This document shows positions 23,565 through 34,145 of a DNA stretch of 64,000 nucleotides, piece by piece. The stretch spans positions 1,290,328 through 1,354,327 of the forward strand of contig QEOQ01000694.1 in the NCBI GenBank assembly GCA_010279815.1, in the 5' to 3' direction. The notes below the pieces were generated by a model. It was not told the DNA's origin and did not search any database. It saw only the letters and a list, made by a program, of their open reading frames with translations. The position numbers and the translations under genes are program-made. The stretch's first letter is position 1; every line of letters starts with the position of its first letter. This DNA is from Brachionus plicatilis (lineage: Eukaryota; Rotifera; Eurotatoria; Ploima; Brachionidae).

Positions 23565-25190
23565 TTAAATCATTTTCATTATTTTCAACGTGCTTACTAA
23601 GCTTTGAAAATTTATTTTTAACTTTTCTTGATGGCTGTAATCTACTTGAATACTTACTGGTGCTACAGATCTTCCTAGATCTTCCTCGTTTCTTTTTTTG
23701 TGTAGGCAGTTTTTATTGTTAAGGTCCGGAAGAATCACTGCCCTGTTCTCAGACTCTGCAAACTGATTACATTCTGATGGACTTAGGTCTTCAGAATCTG
23801 ATCGAACCGGCGTGACTTGAGACGCCGGCGAAAGGTCTTCTGGAATATGATGATAATTTTCTGCATCACATGAAGGGAGACGCGGAGAATACAGGTTTTT
23901 TTCATTACCATCTTCATTTATTGTAATGTTTTGTTCTTGAGACAGAGAAATTTCTTCTTGCTGCACGGCTAGCATAAAGCATTTTTTAATTCTATTAATG
24001 TTCACAATCAGCTTCTTCTTTCCGTTTATCTGTTTAATTTTGAAGGTAAGTTCTGTTATTTTAGCCAACACTTCATAAGGTCCCTTCCAAGATTTAGACA
24101 GCTTAGGATTCTTCCCTTTCTTTTTCTCCGAGTTCAATAGCCATACTTTATCACCAATGTTATAATTCATCTGCTTTACATTTCTATCATAGTTTATTTT
24201 CATTCGATCGATCTTCATGCCAGAATGCTTCTTAACTATATCATATAAGGATATCAATCTTTCCTTTATGTCATTAACATAATCACAGTAGTTTATTACA
24301 ACAGAACCAGTTTCCTTTTGAAAAACCAAATCAATAGGAAACTTCGGTTTCCTTCCGTAAACTAATTCAAATGGGGTTTGTCCAGTGGTCCTGTGTACAG
24401 CAGTTCTGGATGCCGAAAAAGCAGCAGCGAAAGCCATTTTGTTCAACAGGATATCCCAGTTATCATGATTTTCACTTATAAAAACTTTCATCATTGAAAT
24501 CAACGTTCTATTAAATCTTTCTGTCTGTCCTTCACATTGTGGATGGTAAGGAGTAGTTCTTAATTAATGAACGTCAAGTAAATCTAAAACTTCTCTAAAA
24601 AGGTTTGATTCAAAATTCCTTCCTTGATCTGACAAGAAACTCTCTGGTACACCATGTCGACAAACTAGGTCCATAAAACACTTTGCCGCTTCATTTTCCT
24701 CTAATATTTTTAGGCTGTACAATTCAATCCATTTAGTGAAGTGAAAAATGAAGACTTTTATGTATTTTGCACCGCCTTTCGTTACTGGAAGTGGACCCAA
24801 TATACCACAAGTAACAAGTTGAAATGGTCTTGAAGTAATGATGGGCTGTAGTGGACCTTTTTTCAAGATTCCATTTGTTTTAGCTTCTTGACACTTAATA
24901 CAATTCCGTACGTAATCATCTTTTTCTTTATGCTGTCCAGGCCAGTAATATTTTGATTCGATCTTCCCGGCCGTTGTTGCTATTCCAAAATGTCCACCTA
25001 ATTCTGAATCATGCATTTGCCTTAGAATATCTTTTCTCATCGTTCTAGGGACAACCAAATGATACCGTAACTGGTTATCACATATTTTCCATATTCTATA
25101 CAACACGCCATTTATCACTCTTAATCTGTCCCATTGTAACCAATAAATTCTGAGGTCGCCACTAAGACTTTCATTATGCGGTCTTTCCAA
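23565..25190 (-). pseudogene. Ty3/gypsy integrase, broken
   Basis: Two collinear frames make one integrase. The first (25190 to 24564) has the HHCC zinc-binding module (GGHFG..YYWPG..CIKCQEA) and part of the catalytic core. The expected first catalytic Asp before ILGPLP reads Gly (VTCGILGPLP), while the second Asp survives in LSDQGRNF. A TAA at 24564-24566 interrupts the frame just before LRTTPYHPQ. The second frame (24563 to 23565) continues with TPYHPQ, GQTPFELVYGRKP and a GPY/F module (SWKGPYEVL..VNINRIKK), then an acidic Ser-rich tail. The enzyme would insert element DNA into the host genome. With the stop and altered active site this copy is inactive. Confidence 0.88.
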
Positions 25191-25700
25191 CCTAAAACTG
25201 TTACCATTTCCTTGTCGTGCAACTGAGGATTTATATCGGTTGTCTGAAAGCCTATCAGATTGGTACTCGGGATGCTTTCAATTATCGTATCTTCCTCGCC
25301 ATTTAATTCTACGGGTCTTTCTTCTATAAAAGGCCAACGCGACAGACCATCCGCGTTCCCGTTCTTTTTTCCAGGCTTGTATTCAATTTCAAATTGATAT
25401 TCACTTAATTTCATAATCCATCTTGCGATTCTTGGTTGAGGCTCTTTAACGTTGAACATCCATTTTAAAGTTGATGGTCAGTGCAAATAATGAATACTTG
25501 ACCATAAAGATAAATATGAAAATCGTCAACACCACACACTATCGTGTTGTTGAATAATTTCTTTCTGCAGAAGTCAGCTGTCTACTCCAATATGCAATCG
25601 AAAAATAAGAAAATTTTCACTTGTTATTTTATCTTTAAGAAGGTCAAGGGCATATAGATAATTATCAAATCTTGCTAGCCATATATCCGCATTTGTATCC
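25185..25700 (-). pseudogene. Remnant of gag start fused to RNase H end
   Basis: On the minus strand a frame near 25700-25610 (APSVFTLDTNADIWLARF) resembles the start of a gypsy gag. It runs straight into the end of RNase H (IAYWSRQLTSAERNYS, then FEIEYKPGKKNGNADGLSR around 25390-25320). Protease, reverse transcriptase and most of RNase H are absent, so an internal deletion joined the two. Two further small frameshifts break RNase H near 25515 and 25467, and another separates it from integrase near 25185. Confidence 0.7.
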
Positions 25701-25773
25701 AAAGTAAAAACTGATGGCGCTCTTTAGCTATGGTTTGCCATTTTAAATCTCTTTTGGCTTATACTTTTTCCTT

Positions 25774-26190
25774 TCAAACACTTAGTTGTACAGCTTTATT
25801 CTCCAACTGGAAAATTTGATGTTTCCAAATATTCCTAAATGAAATATTTTTCTTATTGTTGAATGAAATTGTATTCTTCCATTTTCCAATCTTTTCGCTC
25901 ATATTTATAATCAAACTTTTGGCTTTATATTTTAAAAAATCACGCGTTGAAACATCACTCCACGATCTTTCCAAAAAATCGCGTGTCTCGTCTTTCTTTT
26001 CAATGCTAAATAAGCCAGATTGATACAAATAATTATTCAGTGACTTCACTGAAACATCTCGTGCTATACTATTCTCCTCGTTATTGTTCAAAATCGTCTG
26101 AAACAATGAATAACTAGAAGCTTTTTCCTTTCTTCCAGTGAACAATTTAGCTTTTCCAACCATCTCAACACTAAACTTTTGGCTTACCAC
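25774..26190 (-). CDS. Uncharacterised frame in the 5' leader of the LTR element
   Basis: An open frame of 138 codons lies between the primer-binding site and the gag start. It is lysine- and serine-rich with no recognisable domain. The codon at 26190 is not ATG, and the first internal Met lies ten codons on. It may be a leader-encoded protein of the element or chance openness. Confidence 0.3.
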   Translation of the reverse strand: MVSQKFSVEMVGKAKLFTGRKEKASSYSLFQTILNNNEENSIARDVSVKSLNNYLYQSGLFSIEKKDETRDFLERSWSDVSTRDFLKYKAKSLIINMSEKIGKWKNTISFNNKKNISFRNIWKHQIFQLENKAVQLSV

Positions 26191-26259
26191 TAAAAACGAT
26201 TATTCAACACACTTGATACCACGTTTTTTTTTTTTTATTTTAGAAATCAATCTAATAGC

Positions 26260-26276
26260 TTAACCGCTGCCACCAA
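26260..26276 (-). other. Primer-binding site of the LTR element
   Basis: Immediately inside the 5' LTR, the minus strand reads TTGGTGGCAGCGGTTAA. A PBS starting TGG one base after the LTR pairs with a tRNA 3' CCA end, as in most LTR elements. I do not assign the tRNA. Confidence 0.7.
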
Positions 26277-26419
26277 TGTAGTTCAGGCCGAGTGTGTGAA
26301 TAATAAGCTTAGTATTTAGTTAAACACTTTATTTAAAATAAGTTTAGAAAATAACAACTACTTCTTCTCTTTTAAAATAACAAGTAATATTTATAGTCTG
26401 ATCACGTCACCATACTACA
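26277..26419 (-). repeat. 5' LTR of the Ty3/gypsy element
   Basis: This is the partner of 22095-22237 and the promoter end of the element, which is transcribed leftward. Target duplication GATT follows at 26420-26423. Confidence 0.93.
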
Positions 26420-26423
26420 GATT

Positions 26424-29049
26424 AAATAATTATTTGATAAAATTTAATATATTCTTATTCCAGACAAAAGATAGAATTAAATCTAAAAGCATTACTATTT
26501 CAGACCGGGTTAAGCTCTGACCAAAATCATAATCGTTCATCCCATTCTGCTTGCATAATCTGATGACAAGAAATTTTGACTTCCAAATGGAACGGCTATT
26601 TGATATTTTACCAAATGAAAGATCGCACTAATGATCGTTCATACTGAGGTGATATCACAATTTAGCTAGCAGAATTTTTTATTACCAAACGGATGTGTGG
26701 AAGTTTCTCTTGATTTCAGTTTATCTCTTCTAATTGTCCTATTTATTCTTACATTTTGTAATTTTTGTCATAATTTACTTTTTAAAAATTGGAAAATTTT
26801 TCAAAATTATTTAATTAATTTTTTGTTTCAAGAATGATAGGTAAAAAAATTTAATTTAAAAAATTAATTTTTTTTTTAAATTAAAAAAAAATTATAATTT
26901 TGATACGATTCCATAGGTTTTTTGAAAATCAAATAGAGATTGCTTCAATATTTGATGCATATTTGAGCCGTTAAAAAGTAGAAAAATAAAATAACAGATA
27001 ACCTTTGTTGAAATTTTAATAAAATTTTTCTCTTTTTGTACGAAAGTTCCAAATTTAGAGTCAGGTTTTATTTAATTGAATTAATTGACAGTCTTTTAGA
27101 AAAAAATAAATATTAAAATATTAACAGAATTAATCAGATAAAAATAAATCTATCCATTAATTTTTTTTATTATTTTTTTATTTTGTCGCCAGAATTGGCG
27201 TTTATTCAATAAATAAATTATAAATTATTACATATTTTTAAAATTAAAATTTGCAAACGAATTTGATAGAACATGATAGATTAATTAATATTTATAATAT
27301 AGAAAAGAAAAATTAATTAATATAGAAAAGAAAAGGACCATTAATAGGAAAAAGAGTTGATCGTTCATACTGAGATGGTTATTTAAATTTTTGCCTCTCA
27401 ATTAAAGCTTATAGTTGATTTATTAATTATAAAAAATTTTAAGTCAGTATTATCTTGATCAAAGTTAATTAAATAAAATTACTAATTTTCTAATCAGTAA
27501 TTTTTTTTCAAAAATCTTTAGTTTTTGAGATTTATTCGATAAAACTTTTGCAGTAATTTTTTAAAAAAACAATTAATAACTCGTTATAATCAGGAAAATT
27601 TTGTTATGATATAAATAAATAAAATTATGCAACGATATTGTATTTTAATTTTAATTACATAAGGAATCATTCAAATCATTAAATAATATTTGGAGGCAAC
27701 ATACTTTTTGCCATTCCATCACAAAAATCAAATATAAGTTTTTTCGACCAGATCTGAATCAATCTCTCACGGCTTGTCGAAATTTTATTCATAAAGGATT
27801 CGTAAATATTAAACAACTCAACCAACATGAAAAAATTTAATTTTTTCGAACAATTGTTGACAACTTTATAAAAAAAAATCCGTCAAACAAGTTCTATATT
27901 AATTCTTTAAATTATATATAAATTGAATTAATTTAAATTTTTGCTTTTTATTTTTTACCAATCTTTTAAAATTTAATTATCAGTAGTTAATAAAATAAAA
28001 CTTACTCACATTAATCAATCATATCATAATACAACACTATTTGAATCAATTTTTTTTGAAAAACTTTTATAATTTTTCAAATATCATTACAGATTTAGAC
28101 AATCTTGATGCAAATTTCCGTGGTAATCATTTTGAAAATTTCTAATAACTGTTTTGATGAGACTAAATTAAAATTAGCGACTAGAAAACATTTTTAACCC
28201 TAAATATGCTTTTTAGTCTTTTCTTCTAATTTTTTTTCTTTTTAATACATTAGAGAAAGTAGTCAATAATTAATGATTTAATTTTAATAGCTTTATTATA
28301 ACCAATTATAAAAATAATTCCATTACCTCATTATTTCGTATTCTTTTAATCAATTCATTAATAAAAAATTGTTTTTCAGAATCAAATCATAAATTGCTAA
28401 ATATTAACTAGCTGATTATAAATTAAATTGAAAAGAGCTTTTAAGAAAAAATAAAAGTTTTCTGGCTCAGATATTAAGTGGGGAGTATATCAAAATATAG
28501 ACTACTTTTATACATAGACATAGACTAAAAAAATATAGACAAATTAATAAAGACTCATAAATAATGCAGAATAAAAGGACATAGAACAGAGACTAATGAA
28601 ATGTAGAACACATTCTATATAGATTATTGTTATATTCATTTTAAAATGTTAACAGGAATTAGGTGGTCAAAGTGAAGAAAAGCAGGAAGAATTAAGAGTT
28701 TTTCTGGCTAATATCATAGAAATTTTAGAGATAAAAATTTAATATTTAAAATTAAAATATTTAATAAATTTAAAAGGCGATTTGATTTTAATTTAAATTT
28801 GATTATCCTTTATTTATTTTTTTTTAATCTATATAATTAAGAAAACAGAACTAGTCTTCGATAACGTAATTTTGATTTTTATTAATTTCCATGATTTTAT
28901 AAGTTCCTTGATATTTTAGATGAAGCTTGTATTACATTCTCATAATTTTTATCTAAACATTCACATCCAAAAGCAATGTATCAGTTTGAATTGTGTGGAC
29001 CTTAATCATTTTTTTCTCCCTAAACTTGCTAATATTCTTTAGAGATTTG
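26424..29049. other. Gene-free AT-rich stretch
   Basis: No gene or complete mobile element was recognised. A short motif, GATCGTTCATACTGAG, occurs near 26.63 kb and again near 27.36 kb, hinting at a diverged repeat. Around 28.50-28.56 kb there is a loose ATAGAC-type repeat. Confidence 0.45.
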
Positions 29050-29301
29050 AATGATGTTAATTATTTTTTTAAATCTGCAGCCCTAGAACATATTGCATCC
29101 TTTGACAAAGTTCCGTCATAGGCTGACTAATCACTGGTTAATTGTTAATTTTGCGACCAAATGTCAGTTTAGATGGTGAAAACTTAATCGAATAGTTATT
29201 CTTATTCCTAAATTTGGAGTGCAATGCTATTTGCCAGTGCCCACTGGTCAGATAAAATGTAGTAAAGTAGTTTGATCTTTCAGGTCTTTCTAGGTATTGA
29301 C

Positions 29302-29332
29302 CAACTTTCAGTGTTAATCTTCTTATTTAGTT
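29302..29332. repeat. Target-site duplication of the LINE (left copy)
   Basis: Matches 29957-29984 apart from three extra bases (CTT) and one or two substitutions. Both copies encode the LNK..NTES motif of the interrupted gypsy reverse transcriptase, so the duplicated target lies within that gene. Confidence 0.75.
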
Positions 29333-29956
29333 GTAGTAGTAGTATAAATGCTGTGGGAGACTTGAGTCTCCAAGTAGTGGCGCACGTAGACGCCCCACTA
29401 TAACAGCCAATTACCTATTTTTTAAATAAGATATTTTTAGATAGCTTATTTTTACATATTTTTAAATAAATTTTGTTTTTTATACATATTTTCTTATCTC
29501 CTATTTTTAGAAAAAATTTTAATCTTAGTGGTAACAACAAAGGCTTTTATAAAAAATTAAGTAGTTTGTCAATATAGTGTGTGTAAAGTGATTTTGGTGG
29601 ATGTTGTCTTATCTAGTAGAAACCCAGTTGTTTATCTATTCTGTTTTTAAATGTGTTGGTGTTAGTTACGCATCTGGTCGCTGCATCGAGGGCGTTCCAG
29701 TCACCTGCGGTCCTGTTTGTGAAGAAGTTGGCGCGTGCCTCGCAGTTGCGAACCAACTGGCGCTCAATTGCAAGATGACAAGTTCTGGTGTTCCCTGCTG
29801 GACAGTCGAGGCCATCAGACACCATCCTTTGATCGCCGTTGATAAAGCATACCTGTTCGTAGCCGTGCTGAATCTTATGGAGCTAGATGAGGTCACCTCG
29901 ACTACGCCGGTCTTCTAGAGCTGTCCAACCGAGAGCTTCTCTTCTTTCAACGCTTT
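29333..29956 (-). mobile_element. 5'-truncated LINE (CR1/L2-like) inserted in the gypsy relic
   Basis: The minus strand encodes the reverse transcriptase C-terminal region of a non-LTR element: VESVERREALGWTALEDRR, then RGDLI, a stop and LHKIQHG, then FFTNRTAGDWNALD and TFKNRIDKQL. A non-coding 3' end follows, with two hairpins (GGAGACTTGAGTCTCC is a perfect palindrome) and a TACTACTACTAC tail. The 624-bp insert is bounded by a target duplication, 29302-29332 and 29957-29984, identical apart from a 3-base indel and one or two substitutions. 5' truncation and a long target duplication are the hallmarks of target-primed reverse transcription. Confidence 0.8.
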
Positions 29957-29984
29957 CAACTTTCAGTGTTAGTCTTATTTAGTT
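29957..29984. repeat. Target-site duplication of the LINE (right copy)
   Basis: Partner of 29302-29332. It marks the 5'-truncated end of the LINE insertion. Confidence 0.75.
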
Positions 29985-30060
29985 TTCGCTAGCCTAAACA
30001 AAATTTTTTAGTGGCACCTTTTGCTCTGGTTAGCCTTCAAACGCATCGCTTGACCACAAA

Positions 30061-31061
30061 TCCAAAAAAAATTTTCTTAATAAAATATATTTATGATTAT
30101 TTTGAATTTTATAAATACAATTTTTTTTTCGCCGCCCTAAGGTGCAAATGTCTCAATTTAAAAAACATCTTATTATATTTTATAAGGAAAAAAATGAAAA
30201 AAAAAAAGTTCTAAATAGTACTACTGTTTGATGAAAGAACAATAAAATCCAACACTGTACGGATACCGATTCTTTTACTATTTTTGAGCTTTTTCATCAT
30301 TTTCTAAAGGCAGTAGATCACTTAAAAGCAAGCTTTTAGCAAAACTAAATCATTTAATAAATCATCAATAAATCATATAAATCATTTATGATTAAATCTA
30401 ATTTACTCAACAAGGGTAAGAATATTTTATCGCACTGTCTTGTTAGGATTATTCTATATTTCTTATTCATTAGCAAAAAGAATTTAGAAAATTATCTTTT
30501 TTGTTATAAGATCTGCCAATTTCCTGAGAAAGGTGCTTTTGTTGCTTTTAATGAAAAGAATCAGAATAATTTAATTATAAAGATTTTTTGAAAACGGAAT
30601 TGGGATCATTTTATTTTTTAAGAATTTACTGAGGCTAAAATACAATTTTTTACGAAAAAGAATTAACCGCATCAAAGTAGATATGCTTTTATAAATTTCA
30701 TTTTTTCGCTAAAATATTTCCTTTAAATTATTTTATTTTGAGATACTGGACGTTGAAAGAAAGTAATCGTTTTGTTTACAAACCAAATTTTCATTATTTT
30801 AATTTTTTTAATCAAATTTTTTCAAAGTTCAGTTTTTATTAAAATTTGGTTACGTAAGCAGTTTTTGAATTTTTTCACAAAATTTTTATTATTTTCTTTT
30901 TTTCATTTTGATTTAATTAATTTTTTTAAATTTAAAGTTCAAATTTTTAACTCAGTTCTAGTATTTAATTTAAAATTTTTGCTTTTATTAAGTTTTTTTC
31001 TTAGTATTAGAATTTCAGAATTTCTTGTTGATTCCATTACCTACTTTATAAGGGGCTAGCT
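30061..31061. other. Gene-free AT-rich stretch
   Basis: Several 60-95 codon open frames occur, but they are Phe/Ile/Lys-rich products of T-rich DNA, without domains. Nothing else was recognised. Confidence 0.5.
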
Positions 31062-31172
31062 CGCCTTCATCTTGAATACGCAGTCAGTGTTTGGTCGCCT
31101 TCGTTTAAAACGGACATAAATATTCTTGAGAAGGTTCAGAGGGGAGCAACCAAATTGGTTAAATCAATTAAA
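31062..31172 (+). pseudogene. LINE reverse transcriptase fragment
   Basis: The plus strand reads RLHLEYAVSVWSPSFKTDIN then ILEKVQRGATKLVKSI, the well-conserved block found after the palm domain in CR1/Jockey-type non-LTR elements (RPHLEYAVxxWSP..LEKVQRRATKL). Only about 37 codons survive, in opposite orientation to the LINE at 29.3 kb. Confidence 0.75.
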
Positions 31173-31625
31173 TTTTTTGTTTTTCAATATTTTAACTTAT
31201 TCATTACTGAAAAAGTCTGAAATTATGAAAATTTACGTATTTTTTATTCCTAGAATAAAAGTTTAAAAAATAATAAAATCTACAAGATTCAAAAAAATGT
31301 GCTTAAACGAGACTAATTTTCTCCCTTAAAGAATTTTTGAAAAAGAAGTTAAATTTCGAAAATCTACGTGAAATTAGTTACATTTTATTTAAGTTATTTT
31401 TTTCGTAAATTTTACTAGAATTAATGTAAAATTATTGTCGACCATTATGCCAAATCAATAAAACATTAATTTGAAGAAAAATATAGTAATTTTTAAGAAT
31501 CTTAAGCAAGTATTATGAGTATTATGAACTTTCTTAAAATTCAATATTTATTAATATATAAATTTTAATATGATCTAAATTTAACACAATTACTGGAAAG
31601 GATAAAGACATTATGTCTAGAAATA

Positions 31626-32000
31626 GGTATTGTGAATTTCAAAAGCAAATTGAACAAAAAATTCTTCATTTTTTAATAAATTAAAATTAAAGTTAATAAA
31701 AAATATTAGAAAAATACTGCAATATAGTGCAACATACTTTGTTGCATCTTTTTTACCTAGAATAATTTTTCTCATGTAAGAAATGACAAAAAAAACGAAT
31801 CAATAAGATTTAAATAGATTATTGATTTGATTTCTTAAAAAATAAAGAAAATAAAAATTTTATTTTAGGTAAAAAAGATGCAACAAAGTATGTTGCACTA
31901 TATTGCAGTATTTTTTCTAATATTTTTTATTAACTTTAATTTTAATTAATTAAAAAATGAAGAATTTTTTGTTCAATTTGTTTTTGAAATTCACAAAACC
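31626..32000. mobile_element. Palindromic MITE with 9-bp target duplication (Mutator-like)
   Basis: A left arm (about 31626-31770) and right arm (about 31858-32000) are long inverted copies, sharing for example GTGCAACATACTTTGTTGCA. The ends are GGTATTGTGAATTTC and, reversed, GGTTTTGTGAATTTC. The 9-bp direct repeat CTAGAAATA flanks the element at 31617-31625 and 32001-32009. Nine-base target duplications are typical of Mutator-like transposons. It has no coding capacity. Confidence 0.85.
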
Positions 32001-32888
32001 CTAGAAATATGACTTTTTTATTAGTTCACTAAATTTTTTGGATTAAAAATATATAAATTTCATTTAGATAAAAATGGTTGTGACGCAATAATAATTTCAT
32101 CAATTGAAAACGAATTTTTTTTTTAAATGTTTTAGCTTGGTTGCGAACTTTCCAATTCTGCATGGATAAACAATTATTTTCAGATTAAACAATTTTCCCT
32201 TAAAGAGAAAAAAATTCCTAAAAGAAAATCAGAAGATTCTTAATATCCTAAGTTTCTAAATGTTTGCTCAATATATGTACTCTTGAAAATTTTACGCTTC
32301 AGTTTAATTGCACGAAACTATTTTAATAAAAAAGATAACATTTTTTATCGTATCAAGATCAGATTAAGAATTAATAACATTTTTTAACTCGAACTATTCT
32401 AGATTTTATATTATTTAAATAGATAATTTGGATGTGAAATACAACCCCCCTGTTAGGAAAATTTCGAGAAATCATATTTTGAAGTTTTTTAAAATAAACT
32501 ATTCAAGATTTTGAATTAACAAACATAGAAAGATAAAAAGAATATCTTAAATTACATTATTCAACCTAGTAAGATTTTGAATTAAGGCTTTAATAATTTG
32601 ATCAACAAAATTAAATATCTAAAAAAAGTGCTTTTATTTTAAACGGTTCTAATTATGCCTTAAGTTTTATTTAATCGTCAAAAAATTTTAAAAAAGTGAC
32701 TTGAAAGGTAAAACCCGAGCATTATGTCTGCGGATTGGATCTAAAATTTTATTATTTTGATCCTTACGTGTCTCCAAAGCCTGATGGCCTCCATGTTTCT
32801 TCACTCACAAAATTAATGTCGATTTAGTTGACAGTCAGAAATAAAGATGCTAAAGATTGAGAAATCGTAATAAAAAATGAGAGAATAT

Positions 32889-33618
32889 TACCTGTATTGC
32901 AGAAATAATTAATTTCTGTCTAAAAAAATGTCGAAAATAATTATTTTCTGTCTTAGATTATTTTTTTTTGTTTTATTTCATTTATCATAAGTAAATAACC
33001 AAAAATAATTAGTTCATGTCCAAATTAATAAAAAATTGTCTAAATATTTTATTGTTTAACCAAGCCGTTTTTTTGCAATATCTTTTCGACCTGCCTTCAC
33101 TTTTGGAGCAATAGGATCTTTGTTGTATTTATAGGCATATCTAAAAATGTTTGATTAATAGCAATTATGTGAAAACAAAAGAACTTTTTTAAAAAGTAAC
33201 TACAATAACAACTACTATTCGCCCAATTTTCGCTATCTAGTTCTACTTTTGTAAAGTTCTTTACTGCCGGCATCTCAAGATCAAAATTAAAATTCTTAAG
33301 CTTATCATATTTTGCACACAAAAAGTCTTTTTTGCCATAATAAGATAGCTTAAGTCTCTTTCACTCTTTTTGTAAGTCGACTGTCTTCCAGTTGTGATCA
33401 AAATTATTCATTTTAGTACGAAAAAATTATTTTTGTCTAAAGGTAATAAGAATAAGCAAAAAAAAATAATTTAGGCAGAAACTAATTATTTTAGTACAAA
33501 GTTAAGTTTTTATTCTAATTAGCTAAGAAATTATAAGAAATTTTCTACCTAAAAATTAATTTTTTTTTTGACATAAACTAATTGTTTCGAAAAAAAGTAA
33601 TTATTTGTCCAATACAGG
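32889..33618. mobile_element. Non-autonomous element carrying a SWIM fragment
   Basis: The left end TTACCTGTATTGCAGAAATA and the right end (reversed TTACCTGTATTGGACAAATA) form short terminal inverted repeats. Inside both ends, AATAATTA..TGTC-like subterminal motifs repeat. Between them lies a SWIM zinc-finger fragment. The target duplication is not clear. The structure fits a deletion derivative of a Mutator-like transposon. Confidence 0.55.
33056..33321 (-). pseudogene. SWIM zinc-finger C-terminal fragment, MULE transposase-like
   Basis: The minus-strand frame contains SSCYCSYFLKKFFCFHIIAI, which has the CxC..CxH pattern of SWIM fingers. After one frameshift it continues as KVKAGRKDIAKKRLG to a stop at 33056-33058. 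A SWIM finger followed by a basic tail is the usual C-terminus of Mutator-like transposases. The catalytic core is absent and the frame begins at TTG, so this is a remnant. Confidence 0.6.
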
Positions 33619-33621
33619 TAA

Positions 33622-34093
33622 TTACCATCCATAAGAAATTCTCTTGTAGCGCTTTCCTTTTTAAGAAAAAAGATTCCAAGTCCAGGTCTGGCCACGTGAA
33701 TTCTTTTGCCATTCTAGGTAGTTTAAAAGAATGTCAGTCCTCATAGCTCATACGGATTGTACGAGTAATAATCACCGGTAAGAAACAAATTCAGCTCTCA
33801 ATTTATTTGAATTTTTTAACCATTAATAATGATCAGTTACAATTTTTAAACTATATTTCAATGAAATTTAAAAAATTTTAAACGATTTTCTAAAAAATTA
33901 AAAATATTATTATTTATTTCAATGAACACTTTTAAGCGATGAAAAAAAATAAAAGTAAAAATAAGTATAAAAATAAGTTCAAAATCAGAATTTGAGTAAT
34001 TTCTGAAAAAAATTCAAAATAAAAAATTTTAGTTTAAAAAATTTCTTTTTTCAAAAATCTTTTAAATTGAATTCAATGACAAAATTTAAGAAC

Positions 34094-34095
<2 letters not shown>
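33622..34095. other. Gene-free AT-rich stretch
   Basis: Nothing recognisable between the SWIM-bearing element and the ATA repeat. Confidence 0.5.

Positions 34096-34145
<50 letters not shown>
34096..34145. repeat. ATA microsatellite at a LINE 3' end
   Basis: About sixteen uninterrupted ATA/AAT units. It abuts the 3' end of the minus-strand LINE fragment at 34146-34510, so it is probably that element's tail. Confidence 0.9.

Larger units (their letters stand above)
22091..26423 (-). mobile_element. Ty3/gypsy LTR retrotransposon, internally deleted
   Basis: The element occupies 22095-26419, flanked by the 4-bp target duplication GATT (22091-22094 and 26420-26423). Two 143-bp LTRs begin TGTAGT and end ACTACA and differ at about four positions (roughly 97% identity), so insertion is fairly recent. 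Read on the minus strand, a primer-binding site follows the right LTR and a purine tract precedes the left LTR, fixing the orientation. The coding region runs gag start, then directly the end of RNase H, then integrase. Most of gag, protease, reverse transcriptase and most of RNase H are missing. The remaining frames carry frameshifts and a stop, so the copy is dead. A zinc-finger/RING frame lies between integrase and the 3' LTR. A 42-base N gap sits at 23497-23538. Confidence 0.92.
29050..30060 (-). pseudogene. Ty3/gypsy reverse transcriptase relic, split by a LINE
   Basis: Minus-strand sequence on both sides of the LINE insertion belongs to one gypsy reverse transcriptase. To the right, about 30050-29957, reads RLTRAKGATKKFCLG, a stop, then RKLNKTNTES, like the family KKDGTxRFCVDYRKLN segment. 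To the left, about 29332-29200, reads LNKKINTESWSIPR and, after a frameshift, SNYFTTFYLTSGHWQIAL, which matches the conserved FSTLDLxSGYWQI block. Stops and frameshifts show it is old and dead. Confidence 0.7.

Noticed and set aside
29601..29918. 105-codon plus-strand ORF at the LINE
   Set aside because: It is the antisense shadow of the minus-strand reverse transcriptase C-terminus, which has recognisable motifs.
30772..31059. 95-codon Phe/Leu-rich ORF
   Set aside because: Composition is what T-rich DNA yields in one frame; no domain or conserved motif.
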